Source: Daphnia pulex
Taxonomy: Eukaryota > Arthropoda > Branchiopoda > Diplostraca > Daphniidae
Assembly (NCBI RefSeq): GCF_021134715.1
Contig: NC_060023.1
Span: 11,966,001-12,030,000 of the forward strand
Direction of reading: 5' to 3'
Length of the DNA stretch: 64,000 bases
Below are positions 1-13,174 of the stretch, piece by piece (within the stretch, counting starts at the first letter, position 1; every line of letters starts with the position of its first letter). Position numbers and translations under genes: made by a program. Under the pieces are notes generated by a model. It saw only the letters and a program-made list of their open reading frames with translations, did no database searches and was not told the origin of the DNA.

Positions 1-259
1 GGTTTGAGGAAAAAAGGAAATAAATATCTGTTAAAAGTTATGCGTGTTTGATTGATTTTCCTGCACACAACTATCACGTTTTATTTAAGGCGCTCATATT
101 TTTCAGATATAAAAGAAGGCTGGTCGATAGCTCTATCGCAATCCGTAACATTATGACATTATGTAATAATCCGTGAATAATCAGTGAAGAGGATGGGTAT
201 AAACCTCGCCATGAAGTTTGTTCTCTCTTCACTAGAGAGTGCTGCAGTCTATTTGCAAA

Positions 260-1062
<803 letters not shown>

Positions 1063-2466
1063 AGCTTTCGATACTAGCAAAGTTTCACCAATGTAATATT
1101 ATAGTAAGAAGGTCCTTGATGGTGTCAATAGATGAATACGAAATCATCTCCGTGTTTCTCACGTTAGAGGTTAACACAGATTTTAACGGTGAAATATTCT
1201 GGATATTGTCTAGTTTAATCGATCGCCCCATCATAAACCTATCCTAAACCAAATGCAATATTTCCTTTTCCTTGATTTGTCCCATGACGTTGACATAATT
1301 CTTCCAACGTTTTTTTGGCGAACTTTGGTGCAAAAGGACCAAAAAAAAAGAGAGTACTGAAGTTTGATCAAACTATGTGAAAGTTCGATGCTATAACAGT
1401 TTGGAAAGTACGGAAACCTTATACTTCTACCCAACTACCGAGTTCCGCTTAGTTATATTTGATGAACAAAGAAGTTACTCTGAAATTCTGAAAGTGACGT
1501 TATCGATCCCATTTCCGAATGCCGGCCTCACTGACATGTCAACTAAAACTAACCTTTCCTGTTTTTTCGTTTCGGTTAGACGTCATGGATGACGTTTGGA
1601 TTTTATAGATCTGTTTTACCTTATCCCTGCTTTTGTTCACCATCAAACCAAGTGTATCGCTCGAATATCTTCCGTGAAAGGATTCCACCGGCCAATTGAT
1701 TATTCTCAATCGCAGTTGGTCTCATCGACGGTGATCCGGTTTTGGTGTGAAAGGTAGGCCCATTCCACAATTTCTCTTTAGTGTTACTCTTTTATTGGTA
1801 GTAGTTGATTTTAAAATCGTCACGAAAAATCGGTGACAGTAGTTGTAATCACCTCTTGTCATCGTGTTGTAGTTAAAATCCTCTGGCACAGTGATGGGCA
1901 TCCCAACGGTCATAGGGTAGATTAGGTTGAGGGACGGTCTCACGAAGCGTGCAATATTTAACAGTAACACGGGGTGGAATCGTGTGGAACTTGCGCGCGA
2001 TCGTGAATTTTGTTTTTAAATTGTATTTTGTACTCTGTGCGTGAGAGCGTGAGCGTAACAAAATTCGATGTTTACTACTGTTTGGGTTAAATTTTAATTC
2101 ATTTCAACGTTAAATCAATGTGTATTGATCGAACTGCCGGACATTGTCATGAATTCGTAAAACAGTTTTGTATTTTTCCGTGGAGAGCGCTTATGCTTAG
2201 TGCAAGTCAACATTAAACATTTATGTATAGAATAATAGAACAAGGCCACTTTAATGCCAACATAACACGCCTGACTACAACCTCTGATGACATTTCCCGA
2301 CCAGATGCCAAGTCGTTGTGCAACTGCGATTGTCAGGAAATGTGTAGCAGTTTTCGTGTAAATTTTACTGATGCATGTGATTTGGAATCGTAACATTGGT
2401 GTGGTGGTTGAGGTTTATAAAATGTGCAATTCAGTTAAAATTGAAATTCGTCTAGGGTTTGCGCCG
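1063..2466. other. Intergenic, no supported gene
   Basis: About 1.4 kb of AT-rich sequence between the convergent 3' ends of NDUFS8 and bestrophin. Short open frames exist on both strands, but none has a recognisable domain or plausible splice partners. It must hold both 3' UTRs. Confidence 0.6.
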
Positions 2467-4273
2467 TTAGATTTTTGATGAAACCGTTTTAAATCTGGCG
2501 GGATGGTTCGTTTGGGTAGTTGATCCTCTTGTCTGCTGGCGATGGCTAACGTCTTTGTGGTTTAGACGCATGTCTGATGGGTGGTGATCGTCTTTCAGCG
2601 GGGGGACTAAATCATACAAGTAATCTAGTCCCAGGTGAACAGTCTGTACAAGATATTTAGATTCAAGTTTTGGTACTAGTCGTTATCGTTTAAAATTGCG
2701 GACGTACTTTCAAATGACGAGTCAGGAGGAAATTAAGATCGAAATCTTCGTCATCATCTCCGAATGGATTTTTCATTTGCTCAGCCACCTAATTTCGAAA
2801 GTCAAATATCATTCATTTTTGTAGAATGAGCCGTGACACTTACTTTCAAAAGACCGACGTAGAAAACGAGTTCGAGAACCGTTCCGATAGGAAAGTAGAT
2901 GTCGATAGCTCCTATCGCTGTGCTGGGCCCAGTGTACTGCCGTGCCACGAGACAAGCGATGAAATACGAGTACGTCGCCAGAGTACAGACCTGTATTGAC
3001 CAATATCGACAAATGTGAATTACAGCCACTTTTATTTTTTGTTTGTTTATTATAAAAGTAGGAAACGCACTTGTGTGTAGACCATGGGGATCGATACCCA
3101 GTTGTAGCTCCACAGAGCTCCGCAGTTGGCACGGAATTCTAAAAATTCCTAGAAAAAGACGAAATTCTAACATTGGTCTTGTTTCACGCATTTATTGTAT
3201 TCCTTGTTGATTATTGTGCGTGAGCAATGTGCCCGTCTTTTTATGTTACCTCCATTATGAGTTTATTGCCTGCCGGATCCGTCAGAAGTCCGTCGCTAAC
3301 GGCCTCATTCAGAGCCGATGTGAACCATGTTGCGGGTACCCAAAACAAATTGACGACTGGCGAGATCGATTCGTAGCACTGCTTCTCCGTTCGAGTCATA
3401 ATTCCTTGATTTTGAACGAAAAGGTTGACAGAAATGTCTTGGGAATGTTTGAATTGATCTAATACCATTTTTCACCAAGTCTTGAAGCGTCGGGAAACGA
3501 CGACGGACGGACCGTGAAATCGAACGAAGCAACAGGGTCATCATCAATAACGCTCTTCGGACTAGTAATCGCCTGATTGCTCTCGAACGTTCGTCGGAAC
3601 CCGGTAAGTACATCTGAATTGTCAGCATCAACCTGTAGAACAATCAATTTGATGACTTTAGTTTGTTAGCGATTTGATTATGAATTATAATAGACTATAC
3701 TTGTCCGGCCAAGGGATCGTCATGTATCTAAATTGCAAATGGGAATGGATTAGTCAAAATCGCGAGTGAAATGTTTGAAATATTTTTCGTACTGTTGCCA
3801 CCATCGTCCGGCTACGATTGTGACGTAGAAACCGAGTAAAAACGGTAACGAAATCAATTTTGTATAATTTTCAAAAAATTTCTGCGAGTCACGAAACGAT
3901 CTGCACGTTTCCAATAGGAAAATTTAAATGTCATTTGGCTACGTAATATGGTAATAAAATGTACTAACCCTTTTTGATCGTCATCTAGTCCGTTGCGATA
4001 AACAGCACTAATTATTCCGAATAAAATTAGGAAAATTATAAATTCCCTGTAAACGACTTTGTAGACGGAACATCTCCAGCGTAGAAGCATTGAACCGATG
4101 CCCATGTTGTTGGACATTGCTCCCTTGTCCATTTCGTCATACCCAATGTGAACAGTGGCTGCTCAAAAACAAATTTACTTGGCACATCATTTACATACTG
4201 AAAGAAGTGATTACTTACGTATGGGTGACATATCGTCCAAACTTTCGTAGGGTTCAGTCTTGCGCTCAATCAT
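2467..4273 (-). CDS. Best: Bestrophin-family chloride channel
   Basis: Encodes a calcium-activated chloride channel of the bestrophin family, a pentameric plasma-membrane channel. Ten exons on the minus strand: 4219-4273, 3969-4158, 3793-3900, 3701-3727, 3466-3632, 3404-3250, 3071-3148, 2844-2990, 2708-2788 and 2467-2643. They join in frame to 394 aa. Family landmarks: [12 protein letters not shown] near the N-terminus, the pore neck [12 protein letters not shown] (I98, F102, F106 match the gate residues I76/F80/F84 of human BEST1), the SIPMVYTQV segment, and the acidic calcium clasp FGDDDEDFD at about 318-326. There are about 25 extra N-terminal residues before the first helix. The fourth exon is only 27 nt. 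The start chosen follows an in-frame stop. The C-terminus ends soon after the core, so the long variable tail of vertebrate bestrophins is missing. Confidence 0.92.
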
Positions 4274-4711
4274 ACAGCAATTCTTACAACTGACTTTCTT
4301 CCCGGTTACGTGCAGTCTGTCGATAGAACCAAAGATCTCACTAGTGGTAGTCGTGGCGTCTCTCCCTCGTGAAAGTTTGAACTCTACTATGTATCCCTCC
4401 CACCATCACGGTGCAGTAACCGCAGTAACCATAGTGGCCGACATGCTTTCCTTTGAATTATGAATTAACAAGAAGTCGATACGATCAATTGAATCGATGA
4501 AACGCGATTTCCCTACCTTTCGTTGACACTCTTAATTTTACGTTATCAAACTTTCCTACCGCGTTTTGACCAAGATGGCAACTTTTTCAATGCACATTCC
4601 TGAGTCGTTTTTACTTAACCCTTACATGTAACTAAAGAAAAGAAAATGCGAAAGTTTTCAGCACAAATACTCTGTATTCAACCGAATATACAAAGTATCT
4701 CGACCGACAAT

Positions 4712-5359
4712 TTAAGCTGTTTCCATCGGCGTCGTGGTGGCGGGGGAGGCTGCAGACTCTTCTGTGTACTTTCCCTTGTCTTTGCCCAATGCAGCAAGAC
4801 GGCCCTTAGCTCTTCGCTCAACAATCTTCTTGCGATCCTTATCCATCTTCAGTTTGACAATGACAACCTATCAGAATAACAATTTGATTAGTGAGACCAT
4901 AGAACAGTATTTCAAGACACACATGACTACTTTAGTGGCAAACAGCACAACACATAACCCTTTAAGTATACTCACTTTGGATGGGTGGATACCAACTGGA
5001 ACTGTGGCTCCATTGGCTTTCTCACGTTGGATCCTTTCAATGTAGATCATGAACTTCTTACGGTAGCACTGGATGACTTTGCCAACCTGCTGTCCTTTGT
5101 AATGTCCTCGAACAACCTGAAGCAAACATGATACATGGAATTACATTTTCCCATACTTGGACAGATCAATTGCATTGCAAGTTGGACATACCTGGACTTC
5201 ATCGTCTTTGCGGATGGGGATGTTTCGTACGTTGTACTTCTGTTTAAGTTCCTTCGACAGAGGAGCCGTCATCAACTTCCTGCGAATGTGGGAAGGGGCA
5301 CTAAAATGACGCTTGCGATTCTTGCGACGAGAAGCAGTTACTCTAGTGTTCAACTTCAT
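4712..5359 (-). CDS. RpL26: Ribosomal protein L26 (uL24)
   Basis: Large-subunit ribosomal protein near the peptide exit tunnel. Three coding exons, 5192-5359, 4976-5116 and 4712-4867, give 154 aa. The N-terminal [20 protein letters not shown], the KOW-type region around [20 protein letters not shown] and the basic [17 protein letters not shown] are family-diagnostic. The C-terminus ends in a Thr/Ala-rich tail. An acceptor-like site at about 5385 just upstream of the start suggests a 5' UTR intron, common in ribosomal protein genes. It is transcribed divergently from the acyl-CoA dehydrogenase gene. Confidence 0.97.
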
Positions 5360-5909
5360 TCTTTGTCGGTCGAAATCCGGTAAACCTGAATTTACGAAAA
5401 TGAAGACAAACAAACGTGAGCAATGTGAGTAGCAAGAGTCGGCACAGCGACAGTAGACTCGATTTAGAACTTCAAAGACACAAAAAACTATTTACACAAA
5501 AATATAGACTACAAATAATTCTTAAAAGCAATTCTAGTTTTAAGGTTACTTTCTGAACAAGCTCGACGATGGATTAGATTCGAAAGGATGAACGAGAGGA
5601 AACCTAACCTGGATTTTTGCTTCGAAGGAAAGGAAGAATGGCAGACGGGGAACAACGTTGCCTTTAAAGTAAAAACTTGTATAGAGGGCTCTCCAATCGC
5701 TTGCATTTATTTTGGATCATAGATGGTGCTGGTGGTTGTCAACACAGAAGAAAAAACACGTTCGTACTTGCAACGTTTGCATAATTTCTTAAGGAAGTTA
5801 ACTGCATTAAATTAACAGGAAAATGTTTAAAGTTTCTCGCTGCCTACCTTTAGTTCAGGTCCGTATTATTTTCAAATGGCTGACAAGGCTTTCATATTAG
5901 TTTTAATGG
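5360..5909. other. Divergent intergenic region, RpL26 / ACADSB
   Basis: About 550 bp holding the RpL26 5' UTR (probably with an intron) and the promoters of two divergent genes. No TATA box or coding segment could be supported. Confidence 0.55.
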
Positions 5910-7807
5910 ATGTTAAGGACCTGCAAGTTTCTATCTTCAAATTATGTAATGTTTCCGTTTGTTTTTTGTCTAAAGTTAACGTCGAAGTTATCAAAAAATG
6001 CCCAGGGTCTTTTACCTACAAGTCAACTTGCTTCTCGTCAAATTGCCACTAAAGTACAGCCCCTCACACAGTTAAATGAAGATGAACTGATGATGAAAGA
6101 GAGTGTGGCCAAATTGGCTAGTCAAATCATTGCCCCTTTTGTTAAGAAAATGGATATCCAGCAATCGTTTGAGCCAGATGTTGTCAATGCCTTGTTTGCC
6201 AATGGGGTAATATATACAGTGGTTTTCATTTATTTTGGCAAATAAATTTCATTAACCTTTTTCTTAAAAGCTAATGGGTCTGGAGATTGATGCAGAGTAT
6301 GGAGGTGCAGGAGCTTCATTCATGTCAGCTATTGTTACAATTGAAGAGCTGGCAAAAATAGATCCTGCTGTTAGCGTATTCTGTGACATTCAAAACACAT
6401 TGATCAACACACTCTTCAGAAAGTTGGGCACTCAAGAACAGAAAGACAAGTATCTACCAAAACTTGCCCAAGACACAGTAACTAGTTCAATCATTAATTT
6501 GAATACAATATTTTGCACCTATAATCTTTAATAAATTGTGTAGGTTGGTAGTTTTTGCCTATCAGAAGCAGAATCAGGTTCGGATGCTTTTTCGTTAAAA
6601 ACCCTTGCCATCAAAAGTGACGATCACTACATCATCAATGGTAAAACAAAAAATATTTCATTATGCTCTTTTGTACTAACTGTAAAATGGAGTCCTAAAA
6701 ATAATTAAAAAATTCTAATAAGTCTTAAGAAAAAACTTTTTTTTTCCAGGTTCTAAAATGTGGATATCTAGGTATGGAAGTAATTTTTATTTAGTTTCCC
6801 TTTCTTTATTTATAATATTTTATTAGCCAGCATTCAATTTTAAAAGATTAATTAAGTACATTGTATACAAATTTAATTTGTCTATCAATCTATTTATAAA
6901 ATAATGATTTGAAACTTTTGAAACCAAACATGGATATCTATCTAGTTCAGAGATTGCAGGAGTTTATCTGGTCATGGCCAACGTTAATCCAAAAGACGTA
7001 AGTTTTGTCTATGGTTAAAATAAAGACGCACTGACTTTTTAGCAATACGATTTAGGGTTACAAAGGAATCACATGCTTTATCGTCGATCAAATTACACCC
7101 GGTGTGTCAATCGGAAAAAAAGAAGACAAACTGGGTATCCGTGCTTCTTCAACCTGTGCTGTCCACTTCGATAACGTTCAAGTTCCGGCGAGCAACATTC
7201 TTGGCGAACTCGGTCAGGGCTACAAGTACGCGATTGGCATGCTAAACGAAGGCCGTATTGGTATCGGTGCTCAAATGGTTGGACTGGCCCAGGGTTGCTT
7301 TGATGCCACTGTTCCGTACACCCTTCAAAGGACTCAATTCGGCAAAAGAATATTTGATTTCCAGGTACTTGAGGAATTTAATTTGTTGTGTTTGTTCAAG
7401 TCCTACTGTTATTTCAACAAAAATAGGCCATGCAGCATCAGATCGCGCAGGTTGCAACTCAAATAGAAAGCGCTCGCCTTCTGGTCTATAACGCCGCTCG
7501 CTTGAAGGAAGCCGGTTTGCCTTTTGTTAAAGAAGCTGCTATGGCTAAATATTACGCAGCTGGTTAGAATATTTTATTCTTCATCTGATTCATTATTACT
7601 CTAACCGTGTTATGTTACTTGTTTTCAGAAGTCGCAACTTTGACAACATCCAAATGTATTGAATGGATGGGAGGAGTAGGCTTTACTAAAGATTATCCCG
7701 TTGAAAAGTTTTACCGTGACTGTAAAATTGGTACCATTTATGAAGGAACGAGCAACATTCAATTGAACACAATTGCCAAGTACATTGAACAAGAATACCG
7801 ATCATGA
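5910..7807 (+). CDS. ACADSB: Short/branched-chain acyl-CoA dehydrogenase
   Basis: Mitochondrial FAD enzyme that oxidises 2-methylbutyryl-CoA in isoleucine catabolism. Eight exons: 5910-6206, 6271-6477, 6544-6640, 6750-6771, 6946-6997, 7056-7364, 7427-7562 and 7629-7807, giving 432 aa, the same length I recall for the human enzyme. Landmarks: [50 protein letters not shown] and [20 protein letters not shown]. The catalytic base lies in [12 protein letters not shown] (E412). A basic leader precedes the enzyme and fits a mitochondrial presequence. The fourth exon is only 22 nt. In exon 5 the acceptor at 6944-6945 was chosen over one five bases downstream because only it keeps the WISSSEIAG frame. 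Confidence 0.93.
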
Positions 7808-8461
7808 ATCTCAAATCGCCTAATAATTTAAGTAATTCTGTATCAAGCTAATGATGGTCTTTTGCTATTCGGATGGTCGATTTTACGATATAGTCAATTT
7901 TAATGCTGTAAGCCTGTAAAAAGATCGTCGTATTTTGTTTCATTACTATATGATGAACTGCTAAATCAGAATTGAATCGCCATATGTTGTGATTTGAAAC
8001 ATTATACACGAAAATGATAATAAATATCGAGTTCCTATACACACATTGAAAGGCTCATGAAATTTCATTGAAGAATTTCTAAAATTCAGTTTATTTTTCA
8101 GTGATTAAAAAAAATCAGCGTATTTCAATTGTTTTGAATTATAACTCCAATAAAGTTCCGTGTAGTTTTGGCGTTTTGGTCTGTACTCTGTAAACGACAC
8201 ACGAAAACGAACTCTATACCCCTGCTTCCGGTACGCACGAAGTAGAAGAGACTTCTGCACACCCTCCTTCTGTTCAATTTCCCGCCTTTTTCACTCTAAC
8301 ACCAGATATCAAATCGAAATTGTGTTCAGCTGTCAGCATTTCAGTATTCTCATAATTTAATGTGTTTTTAGTGTAATTTTTAAGTGGGGTTTAACATGTT
8401 TTGATCTTTAATAGTATTGACACACTTGAAAGTTAAAAAATTTGGTGTTATTTGCTCAATC
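7808..8461. other. Intergenic, ACADSB 3' UTR and NSD promoter
   Basis: About 650 bp between two same-strand genes, AT-rich. It carries the 3' UTR of the upstream gene and the promoter and 5' UTR of the downstream one. No other gene or distinct motif seen. Confidence 0.55.
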
Positions 8462-11400
8462 ATGAATGAAAAAGAGGCAAAAAGTCAGAGGCTGATGTTG
8501 ATATCAAAATGGAGAAATTCGTCACGAAGGTCGTTATCTCGTGAAAGGCCTAAGTCACCAGATATTCCTCCAGATCCTCCAACTAAGAATGCTCAACGAA
8601 ATTCAAAGACCAGAGAATATCTCATTCCAATTGCAAATGAATCAACAGGTTTAATCGAGATGCAACCTTTGTTGATTGTTGATGATAACAAGTAAGAGTG
8701 ATATTTCCTGCAAAAATCAGAATGTTACTAAAGTCTTTTAAAAATTGCTTTTAGGTCTTCTACCAAAATTAGTGAAGATAAAGAAAACAAACTATTAACA
8801 CATGACGATTTGCAGCTATATGTGCAATCAGATATCACAAAAGTTGAATCAGTTCCAAACAACAATACCACAGTTGATAATAATGTTAATCAGCTTGAAG
8901 CTACTACTGATCTCAAGGATAATAATAAAGAAATGTCACCAGTCTTGGAGGTTCAAGACTTGAATCTCCCATTTGCCATTGGAGATTTAGTCTGGGCCTA
9001 TATTTCTGGATATCCCCTTTGGCCTTCGCTTATTACTCCAGATCCTGGGGAATCTATCTACACAAAAACCAGGAGTGAGTATTTTTTTTTTCTTTCCAGT
9101 TTATTTTTAAAACTTAATTTGTTTTGTTTTTGTTTTTTATTCCAGTAACTGGAAAGACAGAAAGCAGGTTATATCATGTTGAATTCTATGGGGATAATGG
9201 GTCACGAAGCTGGCTATCTGCCAATGTGTTGTTTCCTTTTAAAGGTGGTGTGGAAGAGTTATTGAAAGACAAAAATGGCTTTTTGAAACATGTAAAATAA
9301 TTATAATCTATCTTTTTTAATCATTTTTCTAATGTGTATATTGGAATGTGAATTCAGGTTCAGTCCAAAAGCAAAATCTTCAAGTCCCTTCAACAGGCCA
9401 TCAAAAGTGGTAGGAAAAATTGGCAGTTGGCTGTGGACGAAGCGAAACAGGCTGTGTCTTTATCAAGGTATGATTCCGAAATTAAGAAGCACCTCGTGAA
9501 AAATGAAACTCATGCCTTTTTAATTATTACTCAGGAATGAACGTTTGGTGTTATTCAGAAAACTTCTTCAATCCAAAGAAGAAGAGCAAATTCAACGAAA
9601 AAGAAAATCTGTAGATCAAAATGTGGACAGAAAACCTAAGCGTCGTCGCCAGAGCAAAGAAAGCTCGGAGGACTCCGTTTCCTTAGAAGATCAGCAATCA
9701 ACAGTTTCGAATGAACATATCCAGACGTTGAGTGATGTCAGTGAGCAATCGGAAGATATTCCTCAAGTGGAAGACAATAAGCAAACAGAGGTGTCTGTTC
9801 CAGAAGATGTGAGTAAAGAGGTAGCGAAGAAACGTGACAAGGAAATGCGTACGGAAGTTTGCGAGTGTTGCGGATCTCGAGAAGGTCAAACCATGCCATG
9901 CAACAAGTGTCGGTCAGTTTATCATCCCGAATGTATCAAAGAGAACTCGGAGGAAGCTTCAAATGCCGAAACCTTTTTATGCCTAAATTGCAATCCGTCT
10001 ACCAACTCAAATTGCTGCCTTTGCCGGAAATCGGATGGCGAGTTGCTTATTTGCAATTTAAAGCTGTGTGGTCGACGTTATCATCGCCATTGTTTGAAAC
10101 TCTTCCACTCGCCAAGCATAAAGCAAGAAAAGCCAGCTTCTCAGTTCTCATGCCCAGCACATTACTGCCACACTTGCGTTGCAGATTTAAATGAACTGAA
10201 TCAGGTAGAGAAGAAATTGTTGCGCTGCATTCACTGTCCAACTGCCTATCATCAAAGTATTTCTACTTAAACGTTTCTACCATTTTGACTTGACCTAATT
10301 GTGCTATTTTTTATAAGGTGAAAAATGTTTGGCGGCTGGCTGTGTTCAACTGTCCACTTTTCAGATGAAGTGTTTTAAGCATGTGGAAAATCGCGATGTT
10401 GTTAAGAAAACCAAGAAGGAGAAAAAGACGATTATACCTAATCATTACAATGTAAATTGGTGCATCGTTTGTTCCGAAGGTGGAAGTCTTATATGCTGCG
10501 AACGTTGTCCTTCGTCGCTTCACACTCATTGTGCCGGATTGGAAAAAGAGCCAGATGGATCGTTTATCTGCTATGAATGCACATCTGGCAAGACCATCCT
10601 CTACGGAGACATCGTTTGGATTAAAATGAGCATCTATAGGTCTGTCTTCTCATTTGTACGTCTTTAACCAAATACCAAGAATCAACATTTATGTTCGTAG
10701 ATGGTGGCCAGGCAGAGTTTTCCCCTTGGATGAAATTCCGCCTAAACATCAGAAATATCAGCCAAAGGCAGGCGAGTTCTTGGTCTATTTCTACGGCAGC
10801 AACAACAGCGCTTATGTGTATCGTGGCCAAGTATTCCTCTATCAGGACGGAGTAAGTTTTCTTTTTATCTTATTTCTTTCGAAACAAATACTGAGTTTTG
10901 TTATTTTCAGGACCAAGGATGTAAAGTGAAAAGTAAGAACAAATTAGGTGATGACTTCAAACGAGCCTTAGAAGATGTTACTCCTGCTTTTCAGCTACGT
11001 AAACAAGTACTGGTTGAAAGAACAGCCGAGCGTCAAGCGAAGATTAATGTAGTAAGTCTCATCATACTTCTTTGATAATAATAGTAATGTTAACGCCATA
11101 CTTCTAATTTCTAGAAACCACCACATTACAACAAAATCCGCAGTAACAAACCAGTGGGTAAAGTTCGTATGCAAGATTCTAGCCCTTTCTCGTCCGCTAT
11201 ATGTGACTGTGAAGTTATAGAAGGGCAACCAACGTGTGGACCGGATTCAGAGTGTATCAACAGGTTCGATCCAGTCCTTCAGTGGTTTTACTATAGGCAC
11301 CGACTAATTTTAATTATGTTATTTTAGAATATTGTTGTTTGAATGTGACCCGAATGTTTGCGCTGGTCGGAAATTGTGCCAGAACCAGCGTTTCCAGCAA

Positions 11401-12458
11401 CGTCTTTCGCCTCCTCTCTACCCGTTCAATACTGGAGGAAAAGGCTGGGGGCTTAAATCCCATGCTGACATAAAGAAAGGCGATTTCGTCGTAGAGTACG
11501 TTGGAGAAATCATCGATAACAACGAATTCCGGCGCCGTCTCAAAGCCAAACAAGACGCGCAAGATGAAGCTTATTATTTCCTGACGTTGGATAACAACCG
11601 AATGATTGACGCTGGACCCAGCGGAAATTTCGCTCGTTTTATGAATCATTCGTGTCAGCCCAACTGCGAAACACAAAAATGGACCGTTTTGGGTGATACC
11701 CGAATCGGACTCTTTGCTGTGGTTGACATTCCTGCCCATGCAGAGCTAACCTTCAATTATCAGTTAGAATGCGCTCAAGATGTCGCGAATGAGAGCAATC
11801 AAAGGCAGCAGCCTTGTCACTGTGGAGCTCCAAATTGCGCTGGATTTATTGGTGCCAAACCCAAACAATTGAAGGTAATTCAATTTCTTTATAATTTCAG
11901 CAATTAGTCCTTGATAAAAAAATCATCTTTAATTTCTTAGGTGGAAAAGGTTAAAGTAGTAAAAGGCAAAAAGAAAAAACAGCAACGGAAACTGGAAAAG
12001 GAAACAGTGTCTGAGGATTTTTGCTTCCGCTGTACCGAAGGCGGTGAATTGGTGGTATGTGATTTCAAGAATTGCAGTAAAGTTTATCATCTTGAATGTC
12101 TTAAATTGTCCGCTCCACCAAAAGGTAAAAACAAAATCTTCAGATTAAAACTTTTTTTTCCCGTATTATAATCGTACAAAATCTTTTTTCAGGTCAATGG
12201 ACGTGTCCTTGGCATCACTGCGATGTTTGTGGTCGCAAAGCCTCCCAGTTTTGTAGCGTTTGTCCCAACTCTCTCTGTTCGACTCATGCCCTAGAAGTGG
12301 ACATGCAATCTCACGACCAGCTTGGTTTAATCTGTAATGAGCATTCTCAAGAAGAAACGGAATTTTTTCTCAAGCGTCGGCTGGAAGAAGATGCTGCGAC
12401 TGTGGTGACTACATCGCCGGAACCTTCTAGTTCCCTCAGTGAGACAAGTAGCTGTTGA
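8462..12458 (+). CDS. NSD: NSD-family histone H3K36 methyltransferase
   Basis: Nuclear chromatin enzyme that dimethylates histone H3 lysine 36 (homologous to NSD1-3 and fly Mes-4). Twelve exons: 8462-8691, 8755-9074, 9146-9291, 9358-9467, 9535-10256, 10318-10639, 10701-10851, 10911-11051, 11115-11263, 11328-11874, 11941-12124 and 12193-12458; 1095 aa. Domain order: PWWP ([19 protein letters not shown], from ~148), lysine/arginine-rich linker, a cluster of PHD fingers from ~376 ([40 protein letters not shown]), a second PWWP (~600-690), AWS cysteine cluster (~740), SET with [16 protein letters not shown] and FNYQLEC (~793-915), post-[16 protein letters not shown] (~925), then a final PHD and Cys/His region (~970-1055). 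This is the complete NSD architecture. The start at 8462 is the first ATG of the open frame; a 5' non-coding exon is possible. Confidence 0.94.
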
Positions 12459-13174
12459 TTAAGCTTTATTTAATATGATAATGCATTTATTTAGATTTCA
12501 TCCATCGCTCTCTTTTTTATCGATGATGCTAGTAAATATGCTGAATACATAGTTGCCACTGGGTCTTCAACAGAGATATAATCTAAATTCTGCCCTTTTG
12601 CTGTTTTGACTTCCTGAGCCATAAAATTGTTTTTTTTTTCCATTTTCTTACTCAGTGCTTTGCTATATTGACGATAATTATATCATCGTATTTGTGCATA
12701 AATTTTGAACCGGATATTACTAAATAAAATACAAAGAAAACAAAGATATTCATGAAAAATGAAAAAGGAATTCCTTTTTTTGTATTATTTAAAAAAGCGA
12801 GGATGTCAAGTTGCGCATGGCGGACTGCAATTGTTTACTACAATTTAAAATGTAACAAGCCATTTACTGCAATCGCGTTTTTAAATTATTCTTTTATCTA
12901 TGCATATTTAATTAAAAATTTAATAAAGAATAGATTCAAGAAAAATTTACTTTTTTCGAAACGTCATCGACTTTTGGCCTGCCTCTAGCGGGCCTTTGCG
13001 GTAATATAGGCGCATGTCGCTTATCGCTCTTCATTTGTTCTGTTCATGCTTTGCTAGGAATCAGTTTCACATGCTTTCCATGGCTGAAACTCTCACACTG
13101 TCGACACGTGTTTTATGATTGAAATCGTGAAAATTTTAGTTGACAATTGTTAATCTCTGTTTTATATTTTGAAA
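12459..13174. other. Intergenic, NSD 3' UTR and NOP56 promoter
   Basis: About 715 bp, very AT-rich over 12480-12960, then more mixed towards the NOP56 start. No gene seen. A canonical E-box lies near the NOP56 start (separate entry). Confidence 0.55.
13105..13110 (+). promoter_or_regulatory. E-box CACGTG upstream of NOP56
   Basis: A perfect CACGTG lies 65 bp upstream of the NOP56 ATG. Promoter-proximal CACGTG sites are the known binding site of Myc/Max at ribosome-biogenesis genes in flies and vertebrates, so a similar role here is plausible but inferred. A six-base site also occurs by chance. Confidence 0.4.

Noticed and set aside
11255-11275. GGTTCGATCC resembling a tRNA T-loop
   Set aside because: It spans the donor site of an NSD exon and has no matching acceptor stem or anticodon arm.
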